Assembly (NCBI GenBank): GCA_003648085.1
Contig: QMOC01000206.1
Location: forward strand, 1 to 5,598
Length of the DNA stretch: 5,598 nt
From: Chloroflexota bacterium
GTDB taxonomy: Bacteria > Chloroflexota > Anaerolineae > B4-G1
Direction: 5' to 3'
The position numbers and the translations under genes were made by a program. Of the stretch, positions 1-5,598 are shown in pieces. Numbering within the stretch: position 1 is the first letter of the stretch; each line of letters begins with the position of its first letter. A model generated the notes under the pieces. It was not told the DNA's origin and searched no databases. It worked only from the letters and a program-made list of their open reading frames with translations.

Positions 1-190
1 GACGCGGCCGGTGTTGACGATGCCGTTGGCGGCTGCCAGTGCCTGGACGGTCGTGCCGTAGCGCAGCGCGATGCGGAACAGATTCTCCCCCCCGCTGCAC
101 GACGTGGATGATAGGCCCCTGGGCGAGAACCGGCGCGGCCAACGCCAATGTCAGCGCGAGCACTGTAATGAGTAGCGATACTTTGCGCAT
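1..190 (-). CDS. Secreted LysM-domain protein, N-terminal part, apparent frameshift
   Basis: This is the beginning of a secreted protein that continues past the left edge. From ATG at 190 it reads MRKVSLLITVLALTLALAAP and then VLAQG, a typical signal peptide with a likely cut after the VLA. Next comes IIHVVQRG, the start of a LysM peptidoglycan- or chitin-binding domain. The ATG frame then loses the family pattern inside seven G (87-93). If one G is removed, the rest reads GENLFRIALRYGTTVQALAA and then ANGIVNTGRV, a textbook LysM sequence with the GE(N/D)L, IA, YGTT and L..AN positions in place. The sequence therefore shows a LysM protein split by a single-base insertion, either a sequencing error or a real mutation. 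A purine-rich site, GGGAGAGGGA at 199-208, lies 8 nt before the ATG. The gene follows the SARP gene on the same strand after 44 nt, so co-transcription is possible. The LysM identity is firm; the frame status and full length are not. Confidence 0.85.
   Translation of the reverse strand, partial: MRKVSLLITVLALTLALAAPVLAQGPIIHVVQRGGESVPHRAALRHDRPGTGSRQRHRQHRPR
87..93 (-). other. Seven-G run that breaks the LysM reading frame
   Basis: Seven consecutive C on the plus strand (G on the coding strand) sit at codons 33-35 of the LysM gene. The upstream frame encodes the signal peptide and HVVQRG; the frame offset by one base encodes the remainder of the LysM motif. Six G would restore one continuous frame. 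The shifted ATG frame (GGESVPHRAALRH) has no stop before the window edge, so the product is altered here rather than visibly truncated. Confidence 0.85.
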
Positions 191-198
191 CGTCTCAT

Positions 199-208
199 TC
201 CCTCTCCC
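199..208 (-). promoter_or_regulatory. Ribosome binding site of the LysM gene
   Basis: GGGAGAGGGA on the minus strand ends 8 nt before the ATG at 190. It supports that start and suggests independent translation after the SARP stop codon at 235-237. No separate promoter is evident in the 44-nt gap. Confidence 0.6.
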
Positions 209-234
209 GCCCACTACAGGCCCCTGCCCATCCT

Positions 235-354
235 TCAACGCTCACAAGCCGGCGTCGTAAGCGACACCGTCGGCGATCCATTCGAGGACACAGCCGGCTC
301 TCCATCAACACGCTCATCACCGCGATGTCGCCGCTTTCTATCTGTTCCAGGGTG
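235..354 (-). other. Atypical C-terminal tail of the SARP gene, likely out of frame
   Basis: The recognisable family ending (LRKAKTLLEEL) is followed by an Arg/Asp-rich and then Ser/Thr-rich tail of about 39 residues that resembles nothing I know. In the first two thirds of it, third codon positions in the SARP frame are mostly A/T. The frame offset by +1 is mostly G/C-ending and reads SRTLEQIESGDIAVMSVLME. Near the end, the other frame reads CVLEWIADGVAYDAGL and stops at 242-244. This looks like a frameshifted end or the remains of another short coding sequence. Confidence 0.45.
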
Positions 355-3300
355 CGTGAGTTCTTCGAGCAGCGTCTTGGCTTTTCGCAAATCCAGTGTA
401 TCGAATCCTTCGGTGAACCAGCCGTAGGTGCTGGCCAGGAGTTTCCGGGCTTTCTCTCGCTGGCCCTGCTTTTGCCACAGACAGCACAGGGCCGTCACTG
501 CCCGCAGTTCCCACGATTTGGCCTGTTGACGGCGGGCAATCTCAATGGCATGGCGCAGGCAATTTTCGGCTTCAGCCTGATTGTCGTCCCCCATCATCAG
601 CATCAACTCTCCCCGGAGCAGGTATAACTCTGCCTCAAAGTGACGCTCGCCTGTCTCCTCCACCAGTGCCAATGCTTCCGCTACCGCGCTTAGCCCCTCT
701 TCGATCTGTCCCGCGTTCTTACACGCCTCGGCGAAGTTGGCGAGTTGCTGCGTATGGGAGGCGATGATGCCCACAGATTTGCACGCAGCCACTCCCTCAC
801 GCAGATTGGCGATCCCCTCTTCCATCCATCCCTGCTCGGTCAGCGCCCGGCCTTTGACGCACATTCCCCAGGCCCGATACAGCGCAAATCCCTGCTCGTT
901 CCAGAGTCTTAGCAGCGTCTCTGCCTCCGCCAGTGCCACGTCGTACTTTCCGCAGCGCAGATGGGTGACGCAGCCGGCTATGCCCAGCGCAAAGCCCAGG
1001 CTATAGGGATGATCCAGTTCGCGCGCCAGAGTTATTGCTTCCCGAGCCCGGCGGAGCGCCTGATCCGGATAGCCCAGGAACCACAAAATCCAACTCAAAT
1101 ACGAAAGGCTGGTCACCTTCATGTCTTGGCCGACAGGGATGACCAGGGAATGGTGCCGTTGCGGATCGTAGCCAGCGAGGGCTTGCTCAAGATGGAGCCG
1201 AGAGCGTGTGAACTCTCCCAGATATAACAGGGATATTCCCAGTGCCGCGTGGGCCAATGCCAATTGCGCCGGATCCTGCATCTGCCGGGCGAGGTCAAAA
1301 AGTTGCTCCGCCAGATCGAACGCTTTCCGATGTTTGGCCCGCGGCATATCAAAACTCCACTGCAGAAGCAGCGTCTGAAAGACCTCCGGCGTCTGGCCAA
1401 TCTGCTGGCACAATTCGCGGGCGCGGGCATAGGCCCGCCCTCGCTCCGGCGCTCCGTAACTCTTGAGCGCCTGAAGCGGGGTGCCGAGAGCGATCTGTAG
1501 CGCCAGTTCTCGCCGCGCGCGTTCTGGGGTGTCCGGCTGAGTTCTGAGCAATTCGATTCCCCGCGTGTAGTGTGCGATGGCCTCTTTGTGGGCGGACATC
1601 TGCACAGCTCTCTTCCCGGCCTGGAGCAAGTAATCTGCCGCCTTGTTCACCATACCCGCCGCTTCGAAGTGGTGCGCCAGTTGTACGACAATCTCGGCCT
1701 TGTTCTCCCCGTATAACGTCTCCAGGGCGTTGCCTACGGCCTCGTGCAGACGTGCCCGCTCCACCTCGTCCAGACGGTTGTACAGATATTTCTGGAATAG
1801 GTAATGCCGGAAGCGATAGCGGGACAATCGTCGCCCGGTCAGCCGCAGCAGGCTCTGGGCGACCACCATGCGATATCGTTTGTTCAACGCGCCGCTCAAA
1901 TGCCGAATGACTTCTTCTTCATCGAGGCCCTGCACACGGGCTACGATCTCAGCGGTGAACTCTTCCCCTTCCACGCTGGCGATCTTGAGCATTTCCTGCC
2001 ATTCCGCCGGCAAGCAGCCGATGTGCTCCGCGATGGCTGCCTCCACACGCGCCGGCAGTCTTTCCCAATCCAGAGTTGGTCCCTCCACCCAGCGGCCGGC
2101 CTTGTCTCGCACCAGATCCCCTCGCTCCTGCAAGCCCCGTACCAGTTCGACGGTAAACAGCGGATGCCCGTTGGTGTGCCGGTAGAGCGTCTCACGGAAC
2201 GCGGCGCTCAGGCGATTGGGCTCGCTGTCCAGGAAAGCCTCCACAAACTGCCGCCCGTCGGCTTGAGCCAGGTCCACCTGGATGTCCCCAAAATCGCGCT
2301 GGAATTCGTTGATGATATGCTCCAGAGGGTGACGTTCTCCACCGCGCCCCAGCGCCACCTCTCCCGGCCGGTAAGCGCCTATGACCAGTATCCGGCTGCC
2401 TGCCAGTCGCCGTCCCAGGTGGAAGAGCAGGCTGATGGAACCGGTGTCTGCCCACTGCAGATCGTCCAGCACGAGGATCAATGGATGTTGGCGCGCCAGG
2501 CTCTGCAACACCCTGGTGATCTGCTCGAACAGATTCACCTGCTGCAGGTCGGTCGAGTCAGGATGGAGCGCTGCACGTTGCACCAGGTCGTCCAGCCTGG
2601 CCCGCCAGATCGCCCCACGAGGTACAAAAGCCTCCACGCGCAGTACCAGGGCCGCCCCCGGTACAAAGAGGTCAATCAAATTCGGGCCAGCGTCCACCAA
2701 CGCCTGCACCGCGTCGGGCAGCACGGCCCACAAACGGAGGGCGTGTTCGCGTGTGATGGCACCTCCCGCCCGTTTGGCTTCGATATCTCCGGTGAGCAGT
2801 TGTACGATCTCGCGGAAGGGCAGGTACGGGTCGCCGATGCCGGTGTGCGCGTTGCAGTTTCCACCGGCCGCGACGACATCGCCATGCGTCTCCATGGAGC
2901 GCCGGATGAACTCGTCCACCAGCGCGGTTTTGCCGCTGCCCGCGTCGCCGGTGACGAAAACCACCTGCCCCTGGCCAGCGAGTGCGGTTCCGAGAAACCC
3001 GTCCAGTCTCATCAGTTCCTGCTCTCGAGCGACAAACGACGTCAGTTGGGTTGCAGGCTGCAGGGTAGAAGGCCGCACCCCCAACCTGGAATCTGGAACC
3101 TGGAGCCTGGAGCCTGCTTTAATCTGCTCATACAGCGCGGTGGTTCCCCGCGCCGGCTCGACGCCCAATCCTTCGGCCAGCAAGCGGCGACAGACCTCGT
3201 ACTGGGCCAGAGCGGCGCTGCGCTGACCGCTGAGCGCCAGCAAGCGCATCAACTGCTGGTGAGCCTCCTCTTGCCAGGGTTCCAGTTCGAGTTGCCGCCG

Positions 3301-3864
3301 GACGTAGCGTTGGGCCTGTTCGTATTCGCCGCACTGCTCGTGAATGGCCGCCAAGCGACGGAGTGCATCCAGCGCCTGCCGCTCCAACCGCTCCCGCTCG
3401 AAGAGCACCCATTCCTCAAAGGCAGGGCTATCTCCAATGGAAAACCCCTCCAAGAAAGGCCCACGGTAGAGGGAGATTGCAGACTGGAGACTGGAGATTG
3501 CAGATTCGCCGATTCGCTGACTCGTTATGCGCTGTTCGAAGGCGGTGACGTCGAGGCTATAATCGCTGGCCGTGTTGAACTGGAGTGTGTCGCGGGTGAC
3601 CTTCAGGAAGGGAGGCTCGGCCGTGTGGTCGCCGATGGCCCTGCGGAGGTCGTAGAGGGCGTAGCGCAGGTTACTGAGGGCGTCCCGGTCGGGCCACTTG
3701 GGCCACAGCAACCCGGCCAACGTCTCGCGGCGATGCAGCCGGTTTGCTTCGACGGCCAGGTAGGCCAGCAATGCCCGTACCTTGTTGGATTTAAAACTCG
3801 TGACCGGCTTGCCATCCAGTGTCACCTGGAAAGTCCCCAGCAAATAAAGCGACAGGTGTGCCAT
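235..3864 (-). CDS. AfsR-like SARP transcriptional regulator with STAND/AAA ATPase and TPR domains
   Basis: A cytoplasmic multi-domain transcriptional regulator of 1209 residues. Residues 4-95 form an OmpR-like winged-helix DNA-binding domain (LSLYLLGTFQVTLDGKPV, then KVRALLAYLA and LSNLRYALYDLRRAIG). Residues 102-249 form the bacterial transcriptional activator domain (YRGPFLEGF, EPWQEEAHQQLMRLLA). A linker (251-277) leads to a STAND/AAA_16 ATPase with Walker A GDAGSGKT at 306-313, Walker B LILVLDDLQWAD at 462-473, GAYRP near 500, and YRFRHYLFQKYLYNRL at 683-698. Residues ~705-1165 are TPR-like helices ending in YGWFTEGFDTLDLRKA, a common ending in this family. In such proteins NTP binding and the TPR region are thought to gate DNA binding; the signal here is unknown. 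ATG 3864 is preferred because GGTGA lies 7 nt upstream and the family start follows at once; ATG 3870 is possible. An in-frame TTG at 4110 would translate the promoter and is rejected. The final 39 residues are atypical. Confidence 0.95.
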   Translation of the reverse strand: MAHLSLYLLGTFQVTLDGKPVTSFKSNKVRALLAYLAVEANRLHRRETLAGLLWPKWPDRDALSNLRYALYDLRRAIGDHTAEPPFLKVTRDTLQFNTASDYSLDVTAFEQRITSQRIGESAISSLQSAISLYRGPFLEGFSIGDSPAFEEWVLFERERLERQALDALRRLAAIHEQCGEYEQAQRYVRRQLELEPWQEEAHQQLMRLLALSGQRSAALAQYEVCRRLLAEGLGVEPARGTTALYEQIKAGSRLQVPDSRLGVRPSTLQPATQLTSFVAREQELMRLDGFLGTALAGQGQVVFVTGDAGSGKTALVDEFIRRSMETHGDVVAAGGNCNAHTGIGDPYLPFREIVQLLTGDIEAKRAGGAITREHALRLWAVLPDAVQALVDAGPNLIDLFVPGAALVLRVEAFVPRGAIWRARLDDLVQRAALHPDSTDLQQVNLFEQITRVLQSLARQHPLILVLDDLQWADTGSISLLFHLGRRLAGSRILVIGAYRPGEVALGRGGERHPLEHIINEFQRDFGDIQVDLAQADGRQFVEAFLDSEPNRLSAAFRETLYRHTNGHPLFTVELVRGLQERGDLVRDKAGRWVEGPTLDWERLPARVEAAIAEHIGCLPAEWQEMLKIASVEGEEFTAEIVARVQGLDEEEVIRHLSGALNKRYRMVVAQSLLRLTGRRLSRYRFRHYLFQKYLYNRLDEVERARLHEAVGNALETLYGENKAEIVVQLAHHFEAAGMVNKAADYLLQAGKRAVQMSAHKEAIAHYTRGIELLRTQPDTPERARRELALQIALGTPLQALKSYGAPERGRAYARARELCQQIGQTPEVFQTLLLQWSFDMPRAKHRKAFDLAEQLFDLARQMQDPAQLALAHAALGISLLYLGEFTRSRLHLEQALAGYDPQRHHSLVIPVGQDMKVTSLSYLSWILWFLGYPDQALRRAREAITLARELDHPYSLGFALGIAGCVTHLRCGKYDVALAEAETLLRLWNEQGFALYRAWGMCVKGRALTEQGWMEEGIANLREGVAACKSVGIIASHTQQLANFAEACKNAGQIEEGLSAVAEALALVEETGERHFEAELYLLRGELMLMMGDDNQAEAENCLRHAIEIARRQQAKSWELRAVTALCCLWQKQGQREKARKLLASTYGWFTEGFDTLDLRKAKTLLEELTHPGTDRKRRHRGDERVDGEPAVSSNGSPTVSLTTPACER
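3084..3118. repeat. 7-bp tandem repeat in the BTAD-ATPase linker
   Basis: Five consecutive heptamers on the plus strand read acctgga, atctgga, acctgga, gcctgga and gcctgct. They encode part of the linker (about residues 250-261, RLQVPDSRL) between the activator domain and the ATPase, where length changes should be tolerated. The unit is related to the island at 3472-3506, sharing a TGGA core at 7-bp spacing. Confidence 0.8.
3472..3506. repeat. 7-bp tandem repeat in a loop of the BTAD domain
   Basis: Five heptamers on the plus strand read ggagatt, gcagact, ggagact, ggagatt and gcagatt. They are followed by two looser 8-bp units, cgccgatt and cgctgact. The stretch encodes about residues 115-131 (QRIGESAISSLQSAIS), in the segment between LDVTAFE and LYRGPFLEGF that is variable in length in this family. 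Reading frame is kept through the island. Confidence 0.75.
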
Positions 3865-3903
3865 CGTCATTTCACCGAGGAGGCTCAACACAACCACATT
3901 GAC

Positions 3904-3933
3904 ATTATACAGTATCCGCAGAAAAATTGCCAA
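3904..3933 (-). promoter_or_regulatory. Sigma-70-type promoter of the SARP gene
   Basis: On the minus strand, TTGGCA (3928-3933) and a perfect TATAAT (3904-3909) are separated by 18 bp. Transcription would begin near 3897, leaving a 5' leader of about 30 nt before ATG 3864. This independently argues against a start at 4110. The heptamer array begins 13 bp upstream of the -35. Confidence 0.75.
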
Positions 3934-3946
3934 CCGGAGCGTTCCC

Positions 3947-3986
3947 GCCACGTTTTCGCCACGTTCCCGCCACGTTCCCGCCACGT
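3947..3986 (+). promoter_or_regulatory. Candidate SARP operator: four GCCACGT heptamers at 11-bp spacing
   Basis: GCCACGT occurs perfectly at 3947-3953, 3958-3964, 3969-3975 and 3980-3986, separated by exactly 4 nt (tttc, tccc, tccc). The invariant core is really 9 nt, CGCCACGTT, so the choice of heptamer within it is mine. SARP proteins are known to bind direct heptamer repeats every 11 bp on one face of the helix, with the last repeat about 8 bp before the -10. Here the last repeat ends 8 bp before TATGAT at 3995. A degenerate fifth copy may lie at 3936-3942 (ggagcgt). The neighbouring SARP gene is the obvious candidate to bind it; that link is inference. Confidence 0.7.
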
Positions 3987-3991
3987 TTAGT

Positions 3992-4000
3992 TGGTATGAT
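3992..4000 (+). promoter_or_regulatory. Extended -10 element for the beta-helix gene
   Basis: TGGTATGAT has the extended -10 form TGnTATnAT, with TATGAT at 3995-4000. No good -35 hexamer is found at 16-18 bp; that position is occupied by the GCCACGT repeats. This is what a SARP-dependent promoter looks like. Transcription would begin near 4007 and give a leader of about 180 nt. Confidence 0.55.
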
Positions 4001-4006
4001 GAATCT

Positions 4007-4175
4007 GATTTGTTACCACCCGGCCGCTCCGCCGGATTCTGGATCGGACGCAGCGGATGGACATCTGAACAAATGCATCCGCGTTTTTCCGCGTCCGTCC
4101 GCGTCCCCAAGGATGCGCTTCAACGTCTCGTCTGAGGTCGGCTGAGTAGTGACAATCTTACCAATCAACACTCTC
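4007..4175 (+). other. Predicted 5' leader of the beta-helix gene with hairpins
   Basis: There is no convincing gene here. Two inverted repeats are visible: CCGGC at 4020-4024 with GCCGG at 4031-4035 (6-nt loop), and GCGGATG at 4053-4059 with CATCCGC at 4076-4082 (16-nt loop). The second is followed within a base by five T (4084-4088), so it is loosely terminator-like, but the stem is short and the loop is long. I see no known riboswitch pattern. Confidence 0.35.
4078..4104. repeat. Three TCCGCGT units at 10-bp spacing
   Basis: TCCGCGT occurs at 4078-4084, 4088-4094 and 4098-4104. The spacing is exactly 10 bp. It resembles degenerate intergenic repeats based on ATCCGCGT seen in some high-GC environmental genomes; that comparison is from memory. 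Confidence 0.6.
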
Positions 4176-4180
4176 GGAGG
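4176..4180 (+). promoter_or_regulatory. Shine-Dalgarno site of the beta-helix gene
   Basis: GGAGG lies 5 nt before ATG 4186. It fixes the start of a gene that is open at the right edge, and the encoded N-terminus is at once a signal peptide. Confidence 0.9.
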
Positions 4181-4185
4181 TAAAG

Positions 4186-5598
4186 ATGAAAACCAAACGT
4201 CTACTCATTTCACTCACCTTGGGCTTGGGCCTGGCGCTGGCCTCGATGTGGCTGCTAGGCGGGCCGCACCATCTGGCTCAGGCCCAGGCCGGCACCGGCG
4301 TCATCCGGGTGGACGGGGCCACCGGCACAGACGCGCCCGGCTGCGGAAGCGCAGCCAGCCCCTGCCGGACGGTGCAGTACGCGGTAGACCAGGCCCAGCC
4401 GGGGGAGGAAATCCGCGTAGCAACGGGGGTCTACACGGGTGTGCAGGGACGCCCCGTGCCGGCCGGTTATCCCAATCCCCCGGCGAGCAACCTCATCACC
4501 CAGGTGGTGTACATCAGCAAGACGGTGACCATACGGGGCGGATACACTACGACCAACTGGACCACGCCCAATCCCGTCTCATACCCCACCACACTGGACG
4601 CGCAGGGATTAGGGCGGGTGATGGTCATCGCGGGGGAGATCAGCCCCACGGTGGAGGGGCTGCGCCTCACCGGCGGGGACGCCGCCGGGTTGGGCGGCTC
4701 ACCATCGGCCGGGTGGAATGAAGGCGGTGGGATGTACATCATCAATGCCACGGCCGCCATCAGCAACAACCGCGTGTTTTCCAATACCAATATCGCTAAC
4801 GGAGACGGCGGTGGGCTGTACCTGTGGGAGAGCCCCTCCACGCTGAGCGGCAACACTGTCTCTTCCAACACCGCCGACTTCGGCGGCGGGCTGTTCCTGT
4901 ATAGGAGCGCCGCCGCGCTGAGCGGCAACACCGTCTCCGCCAACACCGCCGCCAACAACGGCGGCGGACTGCACCTGTACGCAAGCACCGCCACGCTTAC
5001 CGACAACACTATATCTTACAACACTGCCGATCACCGGGGGGGCGGGCTGCGCCTGTACTACAGCGCCGCCACGCTGAGCGACAACACCATCTACTCCAAC
5101 ACTGCCGACTTCGGCGGCGGGCTGTACCTGTGGGAGAGCGCCGCCATGCTGAGCGGCAACACCGTCTCCTACAACACCGCCGACTTCGGCGGCGGGCTGC
5201 TCCTGGATCACAGCGCCGCCACGCTGAGCGGCAACACCGTCTCTTACAACACTGCCTACCGGGGAGGCGGACTGTACCTGTATGAAAGCCCCTCCACGCT
5301 GACCAACACCGTCGTCACCGACAACCGGGCCAACACCGCCGGCAGCGGGCTGTACATCCACGACCACTCGTCGCCTCGGCTGCTCCACACCACCATCGCC
5401 CGCAACACCGCCGGCGACTGCAGCGGGGTCCGTCTGCTCAATAGTCCCGTTGTCCTGACCAACACCATCCTCGTGCGCCACACCGTGGGCATCACCGTCG
5501 CGGCGAACTCCACCGTCACGCTGGAAGCCACCCTCTGGGCCACCGGCACCGCCTGGGCCAACGTCAACAATACCGGCGGTGGCGGCACCATCAACACC
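4186..5598 (+). CDS. Secreted right-handed beta-helix repeat protein, N-terminal 471 residues
   Basis: A secreted, probably surface-attached or extracellular protein; the 3' end is outside the window. MKTKRLLISLTLGLGLALAS plus WLLGG forms a signal peptide, with likely cleavage after AQA (residues 33-35). Residues 39-85 are a module common at the front of secreted beta-helix proteins: VIRVDGATGTD, CGSAASPCRTVQYAVDQA (C53 and C60 may form a disulfide), then PGEEIRVATGVYTG. VTIRGGY follows at 114-120 and VEGLRLTGG shortly after. From residue 180 about ten coils of 25-28 residues repeat the pattern GGGLYL-x-S-x-LSGNTVSYNTA, giving an asparagine ladder and a GGGL turn, like right-handed beta-helix (NosD/pectate-lyase-like) and chlamydial Pmp repeats. 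No catalytic site is recognisable, so binding or adhesion is as likely as polysaccharide cleavage. The frame is open without a stop over 1413 nt. It is divergent from the SARP gene and probably controlled by it. Confidence 0.9.
   Translation, partial: MKTKRLLISLTLGLGLALASMWLLGGPHHLAQAQAGTGVIRVDGATGTDAPGCGSAASPCRTVQYAVDQAQPGEEIRVATGVYTGVQGRPVPAGYPNPPASNLITQVVYISKTVTIRGGYTTTNWTTPNPVSYPTTLDAQGLGRVMVIAGEISPTVEGLRLTGGDAAGLGGSPSAGWNEGGGMYIINATAAISNNRVFSNTNIANGDGGGLYLWESPSTLSGNTVSSNTADFGGGLFLYRSAAALSGNTVSANTAANNGGGLHLYASTATLTDNTISYNTADHRGGGLRLYYSAATLSDNTIYSNTADFGGGLYLWESAAMLSGNTVSYNTADFGGGLLLDHSAATLSGNTVSYNTAYRGGGLYLYESPSTLTNTVVTDNRANTAGSGLYIHDHSSPRLLHTTIARNTAGDCSGVRLLNSPVVLTNTILVRHTVGITVAANSTVTLEATLWATGTAWANVNNTGGGGTINT
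4723..5421 (+). repeat. Tandem ~75-78-bp repeats encoding beta-helix coils
   Basis: Units begin at the GGG/GSG codons at 4723, 4807, 4882, 4960, 5038, 5113, 5188, 5263 and 5341. Unit lengths are 84, 75, 78, 78, 75, 75, 75, 78 and 81 bp. Units from 4807 to 5262 are the most alike at DNA level: GCCGACTTCGGCGGCGGGCT recurs exactly at 4873, 5104 and 5179. Later coils diverge (GSGLYIHDHSS, SGVRLLNSP), as expected near the end of an array. Confidence 0.9.

Noticed and set aside
1804..3990. Long plus-strand open frame of 728 codons
   Set aside because: It lies antisense to the SARP gene, has no family features, and runs through the promoter and heptamer array. The minus strand carries clear winged-helix, BTAD and Walker motifs, so this is a high-GC shadow.
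4053..4088. Rho-independent terminator on the plus strand
   Set aside because: Only a 7-bp stem with a 16-nt loop and a short T run, and no plus-strand gene upstream to terminate.
3865..4110. N-terminal extension of the SARP protein to TTG 4110
   Set aside because: The extra residues translate the heptamer array and the TATAAT promoter; the family start begins at 3864 with a ribosome site.
4149..4721. Plus-strand open frame of 190 codons overlapping the beta-helix start
   Set aside because: Different frame from the ATG at 4186; Gly/Arg/His-rich product, no ribosome site, no family features.
4723..5421. CRISPR array from regular ~75-bp repeats
   Set aside because: Repeats are contiguous, coding in one open frame, and lack unique spacers.
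4699..5481. Minus-strand open frame of 260 codons with a repetitive GGVVGDGVAAQ pattern
   Set aside because: Its repeats are the complement of the beta-helix units. The plus strand has the ribosome site, signal peptide and beta-helix pattern.

Overview
The window is high-GC bacterial DNA. I infer a Chloroflexota-like (Anaerolineae-type) or similar organism. The grounds are a very large AfsR-like SARP/ATPase/TPR regulator, a secreted beta-helix protein with a cysteine-containing N-terminal module, a LysM lipoprotein-like secreted protein, and short degenerate tandem repeats in and between genes. This assignment is inference; there is no rRNA or marker gene to confirm it.

Layout, left to right. 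(1) Positions 1-190, minus strand: the start of a secreted LysM protein running off the left edge, with an apparent one-base frameshift in a run of seven G. (2) Positions 235-3864, minus strand: a 1209-residue SARP-family regulator (winged helix, BTAD, STAND/AAA ATPase, long TPR region). Its coding sequence contains two islands of 7-bp tandem repeats, and its last ~39 codons look out of frame with the local codon bias. (3) Positions 3865-4185: a divergent control region. It holds a near-consensus minus-strand promoter for the regulator, four perfect GCCACGT heptamers at exact 11-bp spacing, an extended -10 element pointing the other way, and a roughly 180-nt leader with hairpins and a 10-bp repeat. 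(4) Positions 4186-5598, plus strand: the first 471 codons of a secreted right-handed beta-helix protein made of ~25-residue coils, open at the right edge.

The most interesting point is the control region. SARP regulators are known to bind heptamers repeated every 11 bp, with the last repeat about 8 bp upstream of the -10 element and in place of a -35. That geometry is present here in the direction of the beta-helix gene, beside a SARP gene. The simplest model is that the SARP protein activates the divergent surface-protein gene from these boxes and may also control its own promoter. The LysM gene follows the regulator in the same direction after a 44-nt gap and may be co-transcribed. No tRNA, rRNA, CRISPR array, insertion sequence or convincing terminator was seen.
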